A stretch of 64,000 bases of DNA, taken from assembly GCA_003342815.1 (NCBI GenBank), contig PTEX01000016.1:3154731-3218730 (forward strand), in the 5' to 3' direction. The notes below the pieces were generated by a model. The model saw nothing but the letters and a program-made list of their open reading frames with translations, did not search any database and was not told the origin of the DNA. Of the stretch, positions 1-13,500 are shown piece by piece. How positions within the stretch are numbered: the first letter of the stretch is position 1; each line of letters starts with the position of its first letter. The DNA comes from Eudromia elegans. Lineage: Eukaryota; Chordata; Aves; Tinamiformes; Tinamidae. Both the position numbers and the translations under genes were made by a program.

Positions 1-1523
1 TGTGCCATGCCAACCCCGCGTGCACCCACAGCCCTTGTGTGACCTGTGGGGCAGCCACTTCTGCCATCAGCTGCCCTGATGAGTGAGGAGGAGCTGCTGC
101 AAGGGTGGCAGAGGTGAAGCGAGGTGGGGAAGAGCCCCGAGCTGCTTGGGCTGGGGTGGTTGACCCATCGCTTACACCCTGGCACTGAGAATGAGCTGAG
201 GGTGCTGCATTTCTGCATGCTGAGGCTGGGCTGCCTCTGGGGCCTGCAGAGGTGGCAGAGCTTGGCCTGGGTCTCTGCACCCGGTGGGCTCCCCTGCTCA
301 GGTGCACAGGGACCTGGGAGCGTGGCAGGATCCATCCCCTCCTGGTGGAGGGAGCAGACCATGCTGCCCCTCACTGGCTGAGCTCCAGGCTCCCCGTGCC
401 CTCCCCAGAGGATGGACCTTGTGGAAAACCTCCCTGCAGCTGCAGGCAGGAGAGCTGAGGAGCCGTTAGAGCTAACGGCCCGGAACTGATGCTTACGAGC
501 TCCTGAGTATGTTTAGTAAAACAGCTGGGTGTGTGAAGGCCAGTGGCCCGTTCTGTAGATTGCGAAGCATCAAATTACCAGGGTTTTTAAAGGTCTCTGG
601 TCTCCTGAGCTCCCATCACCTTGTGCTAAATAGGGCATAAATCTCCATCCCCTTGGCCACCACTGAGCTGCTCCCCTGGCAGCAGCAGAGTTCTGCATTG
701 GGAGACCCTCCCTCTGGGCTCATCCTCATCTGAACCGGTGCCCAAGGTGCCTCCCCATCCTACAGTCCTCCCTGGCACGACCAGCTCTCCCTGTGGGCAT
801 GTGGGTGCCCTCAGGGCTGGCTGACATGTGCCCAGCCTGGTGCTCGAGCCCCTTTGCCCTCCTCCCTGGCTCGAGTGTCTGCAGAAAACTCATCCAGACA
901 AAGAGCCCCGACAGTCGCTGGCTTCAAAGGGGACGCGGAGCCGGCAGGGAGAGCTCGGCGGCGCTTGCTGCCTGATTTCCAAGTGAAAGGGAATAAATAA
1001 TGAGCAGAAATCCTCCTGTCTCGCCTCCCCTGCAACTCCTACCCACCACCACCTTGCCTGTGCTTTGCCAGCTCCGTGCTAGCCGCCGTGCTGCTGCCAC
1101 CCCCAACCCACAGTGGGTGCAGAGAGGTGGCCCGAGACCCCAAGGGGCCTCAGTCTGCCTCCCACCATCTTGCTTCTGCTTCTTGATGCTGTCCCTGAAC
1201 CAATGTCCATCTGAGTGTGTTTGCCCAGGGCAGCAGCTCCTGTCCCCTCCCAGCCCTGATGCCCCGTCCTGCACCCACCGCAGCCCAACACTGACACCTG
1301 GTGGTGCTGGGAAGGTCCCCGGCCGGGCAGGGAAACCCTTTGAGATGCCTACAGAAGTTGTCACCGGCTAAGATGTCCTGCAAGCTCCCTGGGCCACCTC
1401 CTGACTGGCTGCAATAGCAAGTGCCCATGAGGTGGACGCCCCTTCGCAGCCTCCCTTGCTCCTGGGCGCCCTCCTTGCTGGGGCGATGCTGCCTCTGCAA
1501 TGGGTGCGTGTTCTCCCCTCCAG
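1..1523 (+). other. ABLIM3: ABLIM3 intron (left edge of window)
   Basis: This is non-coding sequence before the first visible ABLIM3 exon. The codon at 1524 is entered in mid-LIM1 (last two bases of a Val codon), so earlier exons encoding roughly the first 50 residues lie to the left of the window. The stretch is GC-rich with short open frames on both strands that show no family resemblance. A polypyrimidine tract and AG precede 1524. Nothing else is supported here. Confidence 0.8.
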
Positions 1524-4500
1524 TGTGCGGCTGCGACCTGGCCCAGTCGGGCTTCTTCTTCAAGAACCAGGAGTACATCTGCACCCACGACTACCAGCAG
1601 CTCTATGGCACCCGCTGTGACAGCTGTGGGGACTTCATCACCGGGGAGGTCATCTCGGCCCTGGGAAGGACCTATCACCCCAAGTGCTTCGTGTGCAGCA
1701 CGTGCAGGTGAGTTGAAGTGGCAGCTTTAGGGTACCCAGGCCCTCTCCATGGGGCTAGGCAGGATGGTCCTGCCCCTCGCAACCTTTTGTGGGGCACTGG
1801 GAGAGAGGGTTATTCCTTTGCCCTCAACTCTTCAGGCTGTTCTTCAGAACTTGGTACCTCCATAGACATCTTGGCTGCATTTTCATAGCGGAAATTCTTC
1901 CCAGCTCTCTCTCCAATGTCTGGGGCCTTCCTTAACTCTTCCTTAACTTAACTCTACCTCAATCCTCCCAGCTCTGCCCGTGTGCACGCTCGTTGTCCCT
2001 CCTTCCTGAGCACAAGGAAGGTGTGAGGGCTACCCCAGACTGGCCCGAGGCAATGGGTCCTCTCCTCCCCATGGGGAGGAGAAGGGCCCCAGGGTTGGCA
2101 GCAGAGCAGCTGTGGATGATGGGGGGCGGCTGGAGCACAACGTGGAGTTCCCATGTCACGTTGCCACCTTCTCCTTGGCCACAGGAAACCTTTCCCCATC
2201 GGAGACAAAGTGACGTTCAGCGGGAAGGACTGTGTCTGCCAAAACTGCTCCCATTCGCTGATCAGCACCAAGCCCATCAAGATCCACGGGCCCAGCCGTA
2301 AGTTGAGCGTTCTCGTGTATGTCATACGTGCTCTTCCTTCAGCAAAGCCAGCCAAGGAGAGGAGCCAGACACCCTGGCTGCGATGCACAGCGTACCTTGC
2401 GTTTGTTGTCCCTTAAATGTATTTTGTAAGCTATTGGAGGGCTCGTCCCCTGAATTTCCTAGCAGGGAAACAGCTCAGTCTTTTCCTGCTCAGCCTGAGT
2501 AGTGACCAAGGCTGGGGAGCTCCTGGGCACAGCTCCACTTGCCAGGTCAGACCCAGCCGGGGAAGTGCCCGCACGGCCTTCAGGACCAATGCGCAGCCCA
2601 GGGATGAGTGTTTGTGGAGGTTTTGGAGGAGGAATGGGGTAAACCCTCCACTCCACCCAAGATATTTTCATGCTATGCACTTTCAGCCCTGGTTTCGGAA
2701 ACTCCCTTGGCCTGTGTGTGACCTGGGCGGGTGCTGCCACCAAAGCTTATGCTGTCTGAGGCAACAACAGGAATTTTGGAGATGGGGCTTGGTGTGCAGC
2801 AAGCGGCAGGAGTGGAGGTTGCCTTTCTGGTGGGCGTTGCACCTCCCAACCCTGCTGAGATCCCCAGGGAAGGCAGGACATCCCTTGCTACCCACTGCCC
2901 ACTCTGCCTTGGTAGGAACCAGTCACTGTTGCCACATCAGAGAGCAGATCCCAGCAGCTGGAACTACTGGATCTCATGATTCCAGCTGCTAGGGGCAGGC
3001 TGCCCACAGGGGCATCCCGGCTTTCCTTCTCTGCTGGGCTCCAAGATCTCTCTGAACACGAAGAGCAGCCTGGGAACACACTGGGCTTTCCCAAGGGCTT
3101 AAGTTATTCAGTGTCTCTACAAGCAGGCTGGTTTTGAAAAGCTTCTTATGCTCATTCCCTCACACTGATCGCAACCTAAAATTCAGCAGAGCATCAGAAA
3201 GCTGTTTTGGAGGGGTATGGCCTTGGTTTCTGTCCCAAGTTGTTCCTTGAGATGCTTTCTCCATGTCATACCCACCCCATGGCCTTTGCAACACAGTCTT
3301 TCCTTGCAGCTGGCTCTCTGCATTGAGCCACTGCTGGGTTAAGCATGGTGAACTACAAACCGTCCCATGGATACCAAGATGTTATTGCAAGGGGAGCCGC
3401 TTGAGACTATGTCTGGGCTGAGGGGACTGCAGGGGGTTAAGCACCTTCACTGTCCTACAAGTCACCAGGGAAGCTGCCTAACACATGGGAGGCGAGGAGG
3501 ACCACAAGCCCTGCCACCAAGTGGTGACCAAAACCTTGTCAGGACCCGAGCTGCAGGGTCTTGGCCATGGGGAGGGGATGGGCAGCCACACGCTCCATCT
3601 CTGGCCTCCCTTCCTCTGCCAGCAGTCCCCTGCTCTTGCAATGTGCTCGGAGACTCCTCCCCGGCCTGTGGAGCGAGGTTGCCTGAGGGCACCATGGTTT
3701 ATTCATGGGCGGCTGCAGGCAGCAGCCAGATGTACGTGAGCCTGCTGGCATCTCCCCTCCTGCTGGCTGTGCCATAGCCCACGTTGGTGCCCCTGAGAGG
3801 AGGCTGCCCTGGGAAAAGGATGCTGCGGTGCTCCCTGCAGACCGTGAGCAGCCCACAAAGCAGGGCCAAGGCAGGGAATGGCTGAGCTGGCCAGCAGCAT
3901 GGGGCAAAAAACTCTGCCCAGCACATGGGGACTTGGTCCCCGTTTTCTGGAGGGTGAGGTGAGTAGCGAAGCCTCCCCGCTCAGGCAGCGTGCGCGGTGC
4001 TGCTGCGCTCCGCAGGCAGTGCGGGAGGAAGGAGGAGCTGAGGGAGTTGTGGAGAAACCTCATCCAGCCCCCCGGGGCCTGAAAACCAGAGGCCAGGGAG
4101 AGAAAAGGACAAGGAGGAGTCAAGGTCAGGGGTCTGAGGCACATGTGCTTCCTGCTCCCAGCCTTGACAGGAGCCAGGGGAAGTGGGGAGAGGAAGGGAG
4201 GCTCGGGAATACCGCAGCAGGGCCGGATGCGGCTGCAGGAGAGCGCAGCCCTTCCTTTGCTCCGCCGGTTGCCGGCTGCTTCCCACTGCTCCTGCTCCGA
4301 AGGAGAGGCGCTGGGGACACCAGGGACAGCGCAGCGCTGGCAGCCCATGAGGTGCCCGTGCTGTGCCAGGGCAGCCGTGTTAGGTGTTCAACAGGGTGTC
4401 TGGGTGCTACTCTGCAGTACCACCCCCAGATAAAGGCTTCATTCCATGGCTGCTTCTGCCACATCAGAGGGATATGCGGAGGTGGTATCTTCCACCCGGG

Positions 4501-7500
4501 GAAATGGCATAGGAAAGGAGTTATCCCAAGGGAGGTCCTTTTGGAGCGGTGTCAGAGCCAGCGTGATTCCAGCAGGATCATCCCCAAGCCAAGGAGATGC
4601 CCTGGGCAGGGGCGCAGGGTTATGCTCCCCTTCCCGCTGTCTCCACAGACTGCGCAGGCTGCAAGGAGGAGATCAAGCAAGGCCAGTCTCTCCTGGCCCT
4701 GGAGAAGCAGTGGCACGTCAGCTGCTTCAAGTGCCAAACGTGTGGCATCATCCTCACCGGCGAGTACATCAGCAAGTGAGTGTCCCTGCCGTGGCCTGGG
4801 CTGCTGCTCTCCCTGGGGAGCAGCCGTGGGTACCCAGCTCCGAGCATGCCGCATTGGGATGTGATGGGAGGCACCTCAGTCACCTGGGCCCCTCTCATGC
4901 CTCATGTGCCCCGTCTCCCACAGGGATGGTGTCCCCTACTGTGAGTCCGACTATCATGCCCAGTTTGGCATCAAGTGCGAGACCTGCGACCGGTACATCA
5001 GCGGCAGAGTGCTGGAGGTGAGTCTCGCAAGCAGCCCCGTCGTCAGTAACGATGCGACTCGTCCCCCCTGGGACAGCGTGCCCTGGGGAGCTGCACCCTT
5101 GTGCCACCCCCACCACCTCCTCCCAGGCCTCCAGAGAGGCAGGAGCCAGATGGGGGCCTTGACGGGCGCCCACGGGGCGGGATGTTCCTGGTGCCATCGC
5201 TGCACCCTCCTCGGTGCCTCCGACACGCTCGCCCGAGCTGCATCCCTGCACGCGCCGCCCGTCTGTTGCCTTGGCAACCCATCCAACCCGGCGCCGGCGC
5301 CGCTGGACCGCGGAGCTGCGGCGGTGCCAGCCCAGACCGTCCCTGCCGCCTGCCTGGGGACGAGGGGGCTGCCCGGCGGCCCCGGGGAGTGTTTGGGGCA
5401 CTGCTAGGGCTGAAGCGCCGGAGCGGAGGCCGAGGGAGCGGGATCACTGGCTGGGAAGAGCAGGAAGGCTCTTCAGGAAAAGGGCCCTTCCCATCAGCAG
5501 GATGACCGGGTCCTTCCCGTGCTCAGAGCCTTGCCAGGCAGGGATCACTCACTGCGCTGCTCCAAGGGGCTTCCCTCACCTACTTGAGCCATAGTGAGTG
5601 CAGATAAAGCAGCCCTCTCTTCCACGCCCTGCATCCCTGCTATCCTGCGAGCCTTGGTCTCCTACCTGCCTGAGGAGACTGATCTCTGCCCACCCTGTGC
5701 CAGGGAGTGGGAAGGTGCTGGCTGAGACCCGTGAAACGCTTTGAACATCAGTCATCTCGCATTAGCCCTTCTGCTGTAGCAGCACCCAGGCGAGCAAACC
5801 CTCTGTGTGTGAGAGGCCTCGGATGGGCTGGAAGTAATTCAGGTTGGCTCTGGATTCCCTCTAGGCAGAGCCTAGGTGTGACCTTCCCCCAGAAGCTGTC
5901 ACGGAGGTGAGAGGAACATACGGCCTGAGTCCTGCTGGGCTGGGCAGGAGGAGAGCTATGGAGCCCAGGAGCCCTGCTTGGTCATGGCCCTGCTTTGTCC
6001 TGGCCGCTGTGAGCCCCTGGCTGCTGGTCTCATGCAGGGCCCAGGGCAAAGTGCCTGCTCCCGGCACATGCCTGCCAGCAGATATTAAATGTTCACCTGT
6101 AAAACCAAAGGCTCTAATAGTCTTCTCTGTCAGAGTGCAAAATGGAAAAGGTGCCTTTAAATAATTTTAGGCCTTAATGAGCCTTCTCCTGCTCTCCCGT
6201 CAGCCTCTGGGCTTTCCAAATGACTCGGAGCTGTGCAGCCAGCCTTGAATGATTAATGAGTCTTTAAGGGACCCCAAGTGATAATGAGCAGGTCTCTTCA
6301 CTCACAGCATCTATCAGCCTTTTACGAGCTGTGATAATAATCAATATAAAATAAACAAGGCTGTACAGTTTGGAGAATCGTCTCTCCTTGAAGAGGAGTG
6401 CTGGGTGCTGGAAGTCTTGGCTGGTTTTGGAGGCCTGCATGTGAAGGGCTGGTATAGGCTGCCTGGGGAGCAGCCAGCCTTGCTGCATGTCTGGAGCTCC
6501 CTGATCTGATGAATATCTCAGGCTTCCCTTCCAGCATAGTGTGGCTTATATATTATATATGATCTCAACAGGAAAATACAGATATATATGTATATTCTTT
6601 TTCACTGTCAGTGCACCAAGCTTTAGAAGGTGCTATGGAAGGATCCGAGAGCACCAAACTCTTGCTGCAGCCCATCTCAGATCCAACAGAAGGATCTGAG
6701 AAGGCAACAGATCAGTTTATCCTGGGCCTGCATTCCCAATTTCAGGTGTCTGTAACCATCTTAATACATAAGCAGCTGGAATTGCAGGCACACTGGCCTG
6801 TAGTGTTTAGTAGCTGGGGTTCGGCCAGGTTGTTTTTGCTCATTTTTTTTCCCCGTGTTTCCAGCTGTCTCCTCAGATTGATGGAGTTCAGCGTGACTGC
6901 CGTTGACTGCGGCGCTCGCAGCGGGAGGCTGCTGCGAGGGGGACCGTGCACTGCGACCAGGCGCCCTGGCCGGGCACGTGCCCGGGGTTTAGATAGGGAG
7001 AAACTGGCCTTGGCTTAACGAGCCTCTTCCTTTGGCAGTGCAGACGAGCTGCCTCCCCAGAGCGCTGGGCATCAAGTGAGATGAGCTTGTTGGAAGGATG
7101 TCAAAGATGCAACAGGTCCCAGACAAGGTCCTAGATTTTTTTTTTTCCTAGCAGTAAAATTGGTTTGAGATTCATATGGCCTGGAATCAGTTGGCCTGAT
7201 TTGTTCAGATCAGCACAGTGTGAAATGAAAGATCTTGACCTTGGAGTTGCGGATGGGACCACGTGCTCAGGAAAGCTCCTTGCTCTCGTTGCCTTAGGGA
7301 CCTCTTCCTTCCTGCTGGTGCCAGCGACAGTCTGGGAAAGGAGGACTGGGCCCTTGATGCTGCTCGTTAAGTGGAGGCTCTGTTCCTGCCTCTACCTGCC
7401 CCATGGGTGTTTCTCCCACCTCCATATGATGCTTTTGGACCTGGATTAGTGGTGTCTGGGCCGTGGGCTGACCTTTTTCCGATCCACTTGTGCTAAGATG

Positions 7501-10500
7501 CAGTGTAATATAAGGAACTTGCTAACCTCTGAAAAGAGAAAAAACACTTACTCTTCTCCTGCCCAAAGACCCATCCGCTCGCATCCTGCATAAACTGCAT
7601 GGGAAAAGCCCCTGGCTGGTAACTAGCTGCCCTCTGCGTCGCTACAGAGAATCCCTGAGCCGTGAATCCCCACTGATTATCTGAGCAATCAACACTTTCC
7701 TTGGGATAGTGTTGGTAGCAATCTTCGCAGCAAATTTCCCTATCGATCCTCCCCTTTTCAAGCTGTTTCCACGCTCTGCTGTAGGTATCAAACTGTTCTT
7801 TTTGTCAGCGAGGGCCTCGTCTTCCCTCTGCCACCTTAAATCTTTCTTCTCCCTCTCTCGGATGGTCAGCAGGGTAAAATGTCCCTGTGGGTTTTGCTCC
7901 TCCAGCGCAGCCCAGGTTCCTCTTAGCCCTGAGCTAGCTCCTACCTCCAAGCCTGGAAAACGAGCCTATAATTGAAATGCTAACAGACACTTTGAGTGGA
8001 AACAAGCTACCAATTAAACCTATTATCCCTGTCAGAGAGCAAAGGGAGCAGCTCTCCTTCAGCTCAGCTGGGAAAACAGCGTGTTGTTAGTGCTGGAGTT
8101 TGGGCAGGGCTTCACCAAGGCAGGAAAGTTTCTGCAGCTCATGGGAAAGGAGCTAGAACTGGCAACCAGAGAGGATTTGCAGCATCTCCAGGGCTGGGCT
8201 CCCTCCTGCCTTAGCTGAGCTTCAGGATGAAGCCTGTGGTTCCCTTTGCTTTGCTGGGTTTACCTTCCTCCCTTCCCAGCAATGGTCTGTAGACACAGGG
8301 CCCTTAACACTGCTGGTTTTGGCCTGGTACAAAACATGGGCACTTGGCTCAGCATAACTTCAGAGGATCAGAGTTGCTTCTAGAGCCTGAGATGAATTTA
8401 CTAAGGGTGAGACTTGTCCAAGTACTTTGCTCTGGGGCTTGGGACCTCCTGGGCCTGCTCTCCTCAGATGTTCAAAGCTGGAGGCTGCCAGCGTGCTCCA
8501 TAGCCTCGCAGTCTGGAGTATGGGACGGAGCAGGCTCCGGTTTTCTCTGCATGCAGCAGTGGTCCTTGGGGCTGCCCCAGGCGTCTGGTCACGGTCACCT
8601 GGGCACTGCCTGCAGTGCAGAGGGACACCGGGGCCGCCGGCCTCGGCGCTTGCTCAGGGGCCGATGTCTCCGCTCGCTTGCAGGCGGGAGGGAAGCACTA
8701 CCACCCCACGTGTGCCCGCTGCGTCCGCTGCCACCAGATGTTCACGGAAGGAGAGGAGATGTACCTCACAGGTAGGGACACCGCTGCCACCGGGGATCCC
8801 GCTGCCGTGGCAGCTCCCGCCTCTTCCCTGCTGTTGTCCCCAACTTGTTCCCAGTGGAAGGCGGCACTGGTTGGGTTGAGACTTTGCTGGTGCAGCTGGG
8901 ACGTTTGGTCTTACAGGAGCTCGTCCTTGCCTGGAGCTGCCCCAGGGCTGCTGTGGGTGCGGAGAGAGGGTTGTTTTCCCTCCTATGCTGCCCGACATCC
9001 TGAGTCACTAACTGTGGATGGGTAGGAAAGGGGCAATTGAAGGGCTACCTGAAGAGGTGGGAGGGGAGCTGGAGGTAGGGGGTCCTCGTAACCGGCTGGT
9101 CCCAGGGGTACAGCCAGCAGCACCCGTGGGGCTCTGGCTTTGCTGCTATTGGTCTGGGGAGCACTCGAGGGGTGCGAAACGTCTCCTGAACCAGGACTGC
9201 GCCCAGGAGGCTCCCCTCTCCAGGAGGGCTTAACGCAGGGAACTGCTTATCTGAGCGTGATGCTGCTCAGGTGGAGCAGAAGCTCCCCCGTGCCTTGGTT
9301 TTGCTGCTGCCCAGGGGAGCCAGGCTCCAGGTTGGTGCCGCAGGGGCCACGCGCTAAGATGGCAGGAGCAGGAGTGTCGGCAGGGACAGGATGGGGCTCG
9401 CTCATGGCAGAGGTGGTTAGATGTCCCCTAACAGCTGGCCCGGGCTGTTCATGGTATTAAAAACTCTTTCTCTGCTGCCTTTCAGGCTCTGAAGTGTGGC
9501 ATCCTATATGCAAGCAGGCGGCAAGAGCAGAGAAGAAACTGAAGGTAGGTGGCAGGGACAGGCGTCTTGCTCGGGGAGGTGGCACGTCCCCAGGGATGCT
9601 GGTCCCCAGGCTCTCAGCCCAGCTGGAGATGAGCTGCTGTAGCAACTGCCTGCAGTGTCTGCAAGGCTACTCGCTTGCCAGGCCCAGGGTTGTCCCATGG
9701 GATCTGGATCTGTCCCCACCATGCCCTGGTCAGACTGACTCGAGCGATGGCTGAAGCCACCTGGGCTCTCATCTGCTCCCTGTTTCTTTGTATCCACAGC
9801 ACAGAAGAACATCCGAAACCTCCATCTCCCCCCCGGGCTCCAGCATCGGCTCCCCAAACCGAGTCATCTGCGTAAGTCCAGCTCTGCTCCTCTCATCATG
9901 GGGTGGCCCAAGAGCTCCTGCTGTGGGTTTGGGGTAGGCTCAGAGAAGGGACCGACGGCTCCCAATGCCAGGTTGCAGCACGAGGTGTCCCCAGGGGGCA
10001 AAACCAGACTTTGGGGCTGTGCTGCCCTCACCCCAGTGAGAACGAACCAGGAGTGCTTAGAGGGACGTTTTCCCACAGTCCCCAAGTCCCAACTCCTCTG
10101 CCACTTCCCACTGCTGCCTCTCGGAGGTCTCTGCTTACCTCTTCTCCCTGCTCTGGGGCTGATGGGGCTCTGTTTGCTCTGCTTTCGGCTCCGCACTCTG
10201 CGCTCCTGCCTCTCGCCTTCTCTTCCTTTCTGTCTCTCTGTTTCTGTCTCTTCCTCTCCCTAGGCTAAAGTGGATAATGAGATCCTTAATTACAAAGACC
10301 TGGCAGCTCTTCCCAAGATTAAAGCCATCTATGAAGTGCAGCGTCCTGACCTCATTTCGTACGAGCCCTATCACAGATACACATCGGACGAAACGCTGGA
10401 GAGATATAGCTATGGGGAGGTACTGAGTCTCAACACGCTCAATGCAGAGCTGCAGGAGCCCCAGGGACAGGGCAGGCAAGACCAGAAGCCACCCTTGGGT

Positions 10501-13500
10501 CTGGTGTGGCAGGGAGGCTTCCCCCTTGCAGCCTAGACCGGGGGAGAAGCCCACGTCCCTCTGGGATGCAGGAACGGATCGACCATGGGATGTCCCTGTG
10601 TTGTCCAAGGCTCCGCTCATAGCCTGACTCGGAGCAGGTCCTGTGACCCATGTGTGCACGGTGCCTCCTGCTCCAGAGCTGGATGGAGGAGATGGGATAG
10701 CCCAGGCCTGGCTCGGGTGCCCGTGTAGGCTGCTGGTTCTGGAACTGGGGAAGGGGACTTGGTTGGCACCTTAGTGCGAAGCACCTTATGAGATGATGCG
10801 AAAGCATTCCCGTCCCCGTGGGGCTTCCCTGCTCCACTTCCCTGGGTGATTTCACCATTGCAATGAGAGCGAGGGGCTCTGCAGAGAGGGTCTGCACGCT
10901 CCATGGAGGTCAGGGGCCATGAGGGCTGGATTTTGGACCCTTGAGGTGGTGCTGGAGGAGGCACCATCCGTTACCTCTCTGGTCCTTGCCTCCTGCAGCC
11001 CACCCAGCAGCAGTGCCACCAAGGCCCTGGGCGCAGGTCACAGGAGTATGGCCAGGGAGGGACGGATGCTGCTGCCGCTTCTGGAGCTTGACTCCACCGC
11101 ACCACTGCCCAAAGCGCGGACATGTTTTATGTTGGATGTTGCCCTGTGCAGTGGGTAGAGAGTTCCTTCCAGCTCCGTGGTCTCGATGGAGGCTGATGCA
11201 GGCAGGGGGCACCCACTGCTGGAGGTGCCCGTGGCTGTCGGGGATATCTGCTGGGCGTTTCTTCGAGTGCATTTGGGCTGCTGAGCCCTGGAACCCAGTT
11301 GTGCCCAGCCCAAAGCTGAGCAGCAGAGATGGGGACAAGCCCTTATTTATATCACCCGTGGCTGGACCTGCTGCCCCACCGGCCGCCCTTGGTGCCTGAC
11401 ACCTGTAGCGAGGCTGTGTTTCCAGCAAGTGGGCTGCAACGTGGGGAAATCGGGCTGCCCCGGGACCCTGCCCTGCACCACGGCTCATACTCATGTGCTG
11501 TCTCTCTCTCCTGCTCTGCCTCGGCTGCCTGCAGTCCCTGGGAGCCCTGTCCCCCTACTCGCAGGTAACGGCCCGTGGCCCTGCCAGGGTAGGGGTTGGC
11601 TGGCAAGGGGGTGATTTTGGCCATGCATCCTCCTGGCTGTGGGAGCATCTGGGTGGCACCTGCAGGGCCAGGAGCTCTGCTGAGCACCATGTGGGTGGTG
11701 GAAATGGGGAGCCCTGGTCTAAGAGGGCTGCCCCCATCCATGGGGAAAAGCAACTCCATGGCAGAGCAGCCAGGTGGTGGTTTCCATGCCATGGAGGGGA
11801 AGGCTTGTGGTTGGGAACAGGACGGGAAGGGGGTGGTCCAGCCAGGCCCTCCAGGCTGCTGGGGTCACGGGGCCCAGCACTGGGATGCTCTCCCAAAGGA
11901 GAGGGGCCTGCGAGGCACTGATCTTGCCATTGCTGGCAATTCCCAGCCTCCATCCAACATCCCCTGTGTCCCGCCATCCCGAGCGCCTGCTCTAACCACG
12001 ACCTTGCCCTGCTCCTAGGACATCTATGAAAGCATTGACATCCGGCAGAGACGAGCCTCGAGCCCCGGCTACATCGACTCTCCCACCTACAGCCGCCAGG
12101 GCATGTCCCCCACCATGCCGAGGTCCCCGCACCACTTCTACCGCTCAGGTAAGGACCTCAGCCGCACTGCCGGGCCCAAGCTCGGGTGCTCCAGGGTGTG
12201 GGGCTCCCCACACTAGCCCTGCTTCTCCCTCAGAGCTCTGTGCCCTGGTTGAGCTGCCTGCGGCAAGGACACAGGCTGCCTGTTGGGTTCTTCAGGACCA
12301 AAAGTGATGGGAGCTGTGGGCAGGGACCGACTGCTTGGTGCCTCCTCCACTTCCAGCCTCACTGATGAGCAGTGAGGAGAGGCCAAGGGGATTCATCCTG
12401 GCCCAGAGCTGAGCCGAGTGGTGGAAAGTGGGATAGGGAGGAATGTGGTCCCAGGATCCAGTGAAGTCCAGAGGACAGAAGTAAGTCGGGCTGGGTTGGT
12501 TGCCTAGGCAGGGGGGATGCACGGAAGTGCTTGTGTCCTGCACTGCTGCAAGGGTCCTTGTGCACGTGCACACACCGCTGGGGCACGTCCGGGGAAGGAG
12601 CAGAGCGTGTCCGTTCCACATCTCCTGGCGGTCAGAGCTGGGGAGGAGCAGACGGGAGAACCCGAGACGGATACGTCTGGACGTCCTGCCTCCCTGGAGC
12701 TATTCCTGCGTCACACAGCCAGGGGCCATTCACTTTGCTTTCAGTTGCAGGGTTTTCGCCCTTTCCCCCATGAATGATGGGGAAATCTGCTGCCTTGTAA
12801 CAGCACCCGCTCGTGGGGCCTCCTCTGCATCCTGCCTTCGTTTAGAGATGCAGCACATCTCCCCTCACTCCGTCACCCCTGGACCACGGCCTGGCACGTG
12901 TCCTCATCTCACCCGCCACTTGGGCAGCTCCCCGCTCTTCTAACACTGCTGCATTTAACACCCATTTTCTTCTGCCTCTTGTTCCCTCTCTCGGTCACTT
13001 ACGGCTGCTTCTGCTCGGCACCACGTAGGCACAGAGAGCGGGCGCAGCTCCCCCTACTATAGCCAGTTAGATGTGAGGTCCTCTACTCCAACCTCATACC
13101 AAGCGCCCAAGCATTTCCACATTCCAGGTAGGCTCTGGAGTGCCCCGGCCCCGCGGGGAAGCACCGTGTGTGTCGCATGCCCGCATGTGCCGTCCCCCGT
13201 GTGTCGCATGCCTAGCTCCGCCGCCTGCCTAGAGCCAGCTGGCAGCAGGATCTACCCCCTGGTAGAGGCCATCCATAAACAGGACCTGCAGCTTGAACTC
13301 TCCTCCCTCCCCATCACCACCCAGAGGTCCCGCAGCCTTCCAGAGTCTGCTTGATCCTTGCAATGTCCCTCTTCCTCCTCCTCCTCCTCTTCTCCCCGAC
13401 CTTCCTCCACTCCGCACATGGACAAGCGCCCCGCAGAGAGCCCGTCCCTTCCCCTGCCTCCTGCCCAGGCCCACGGGGTGAAGCTCGTCTGCCGGCAGCC

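Larger units (their letters stand above)
5018..8683 (+). other. ABLIM3: Large ABLIM3 intron inside the LIM4-coding region
   Basis: This is the largest visible ABLIM3 intron (3.7 kb), interrupting the fourth LIM domain after Val-Leu-Glu. Most of it is GC-rich. Two unusually AT-rich, low-repeat blocks near 6080-6370 and 7640-8050 stand out and are listed separately as candidate regulatory elements. A short AT run (TATATATTATATAT-like) lies around 6545-6600. Confidence 0.6.
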
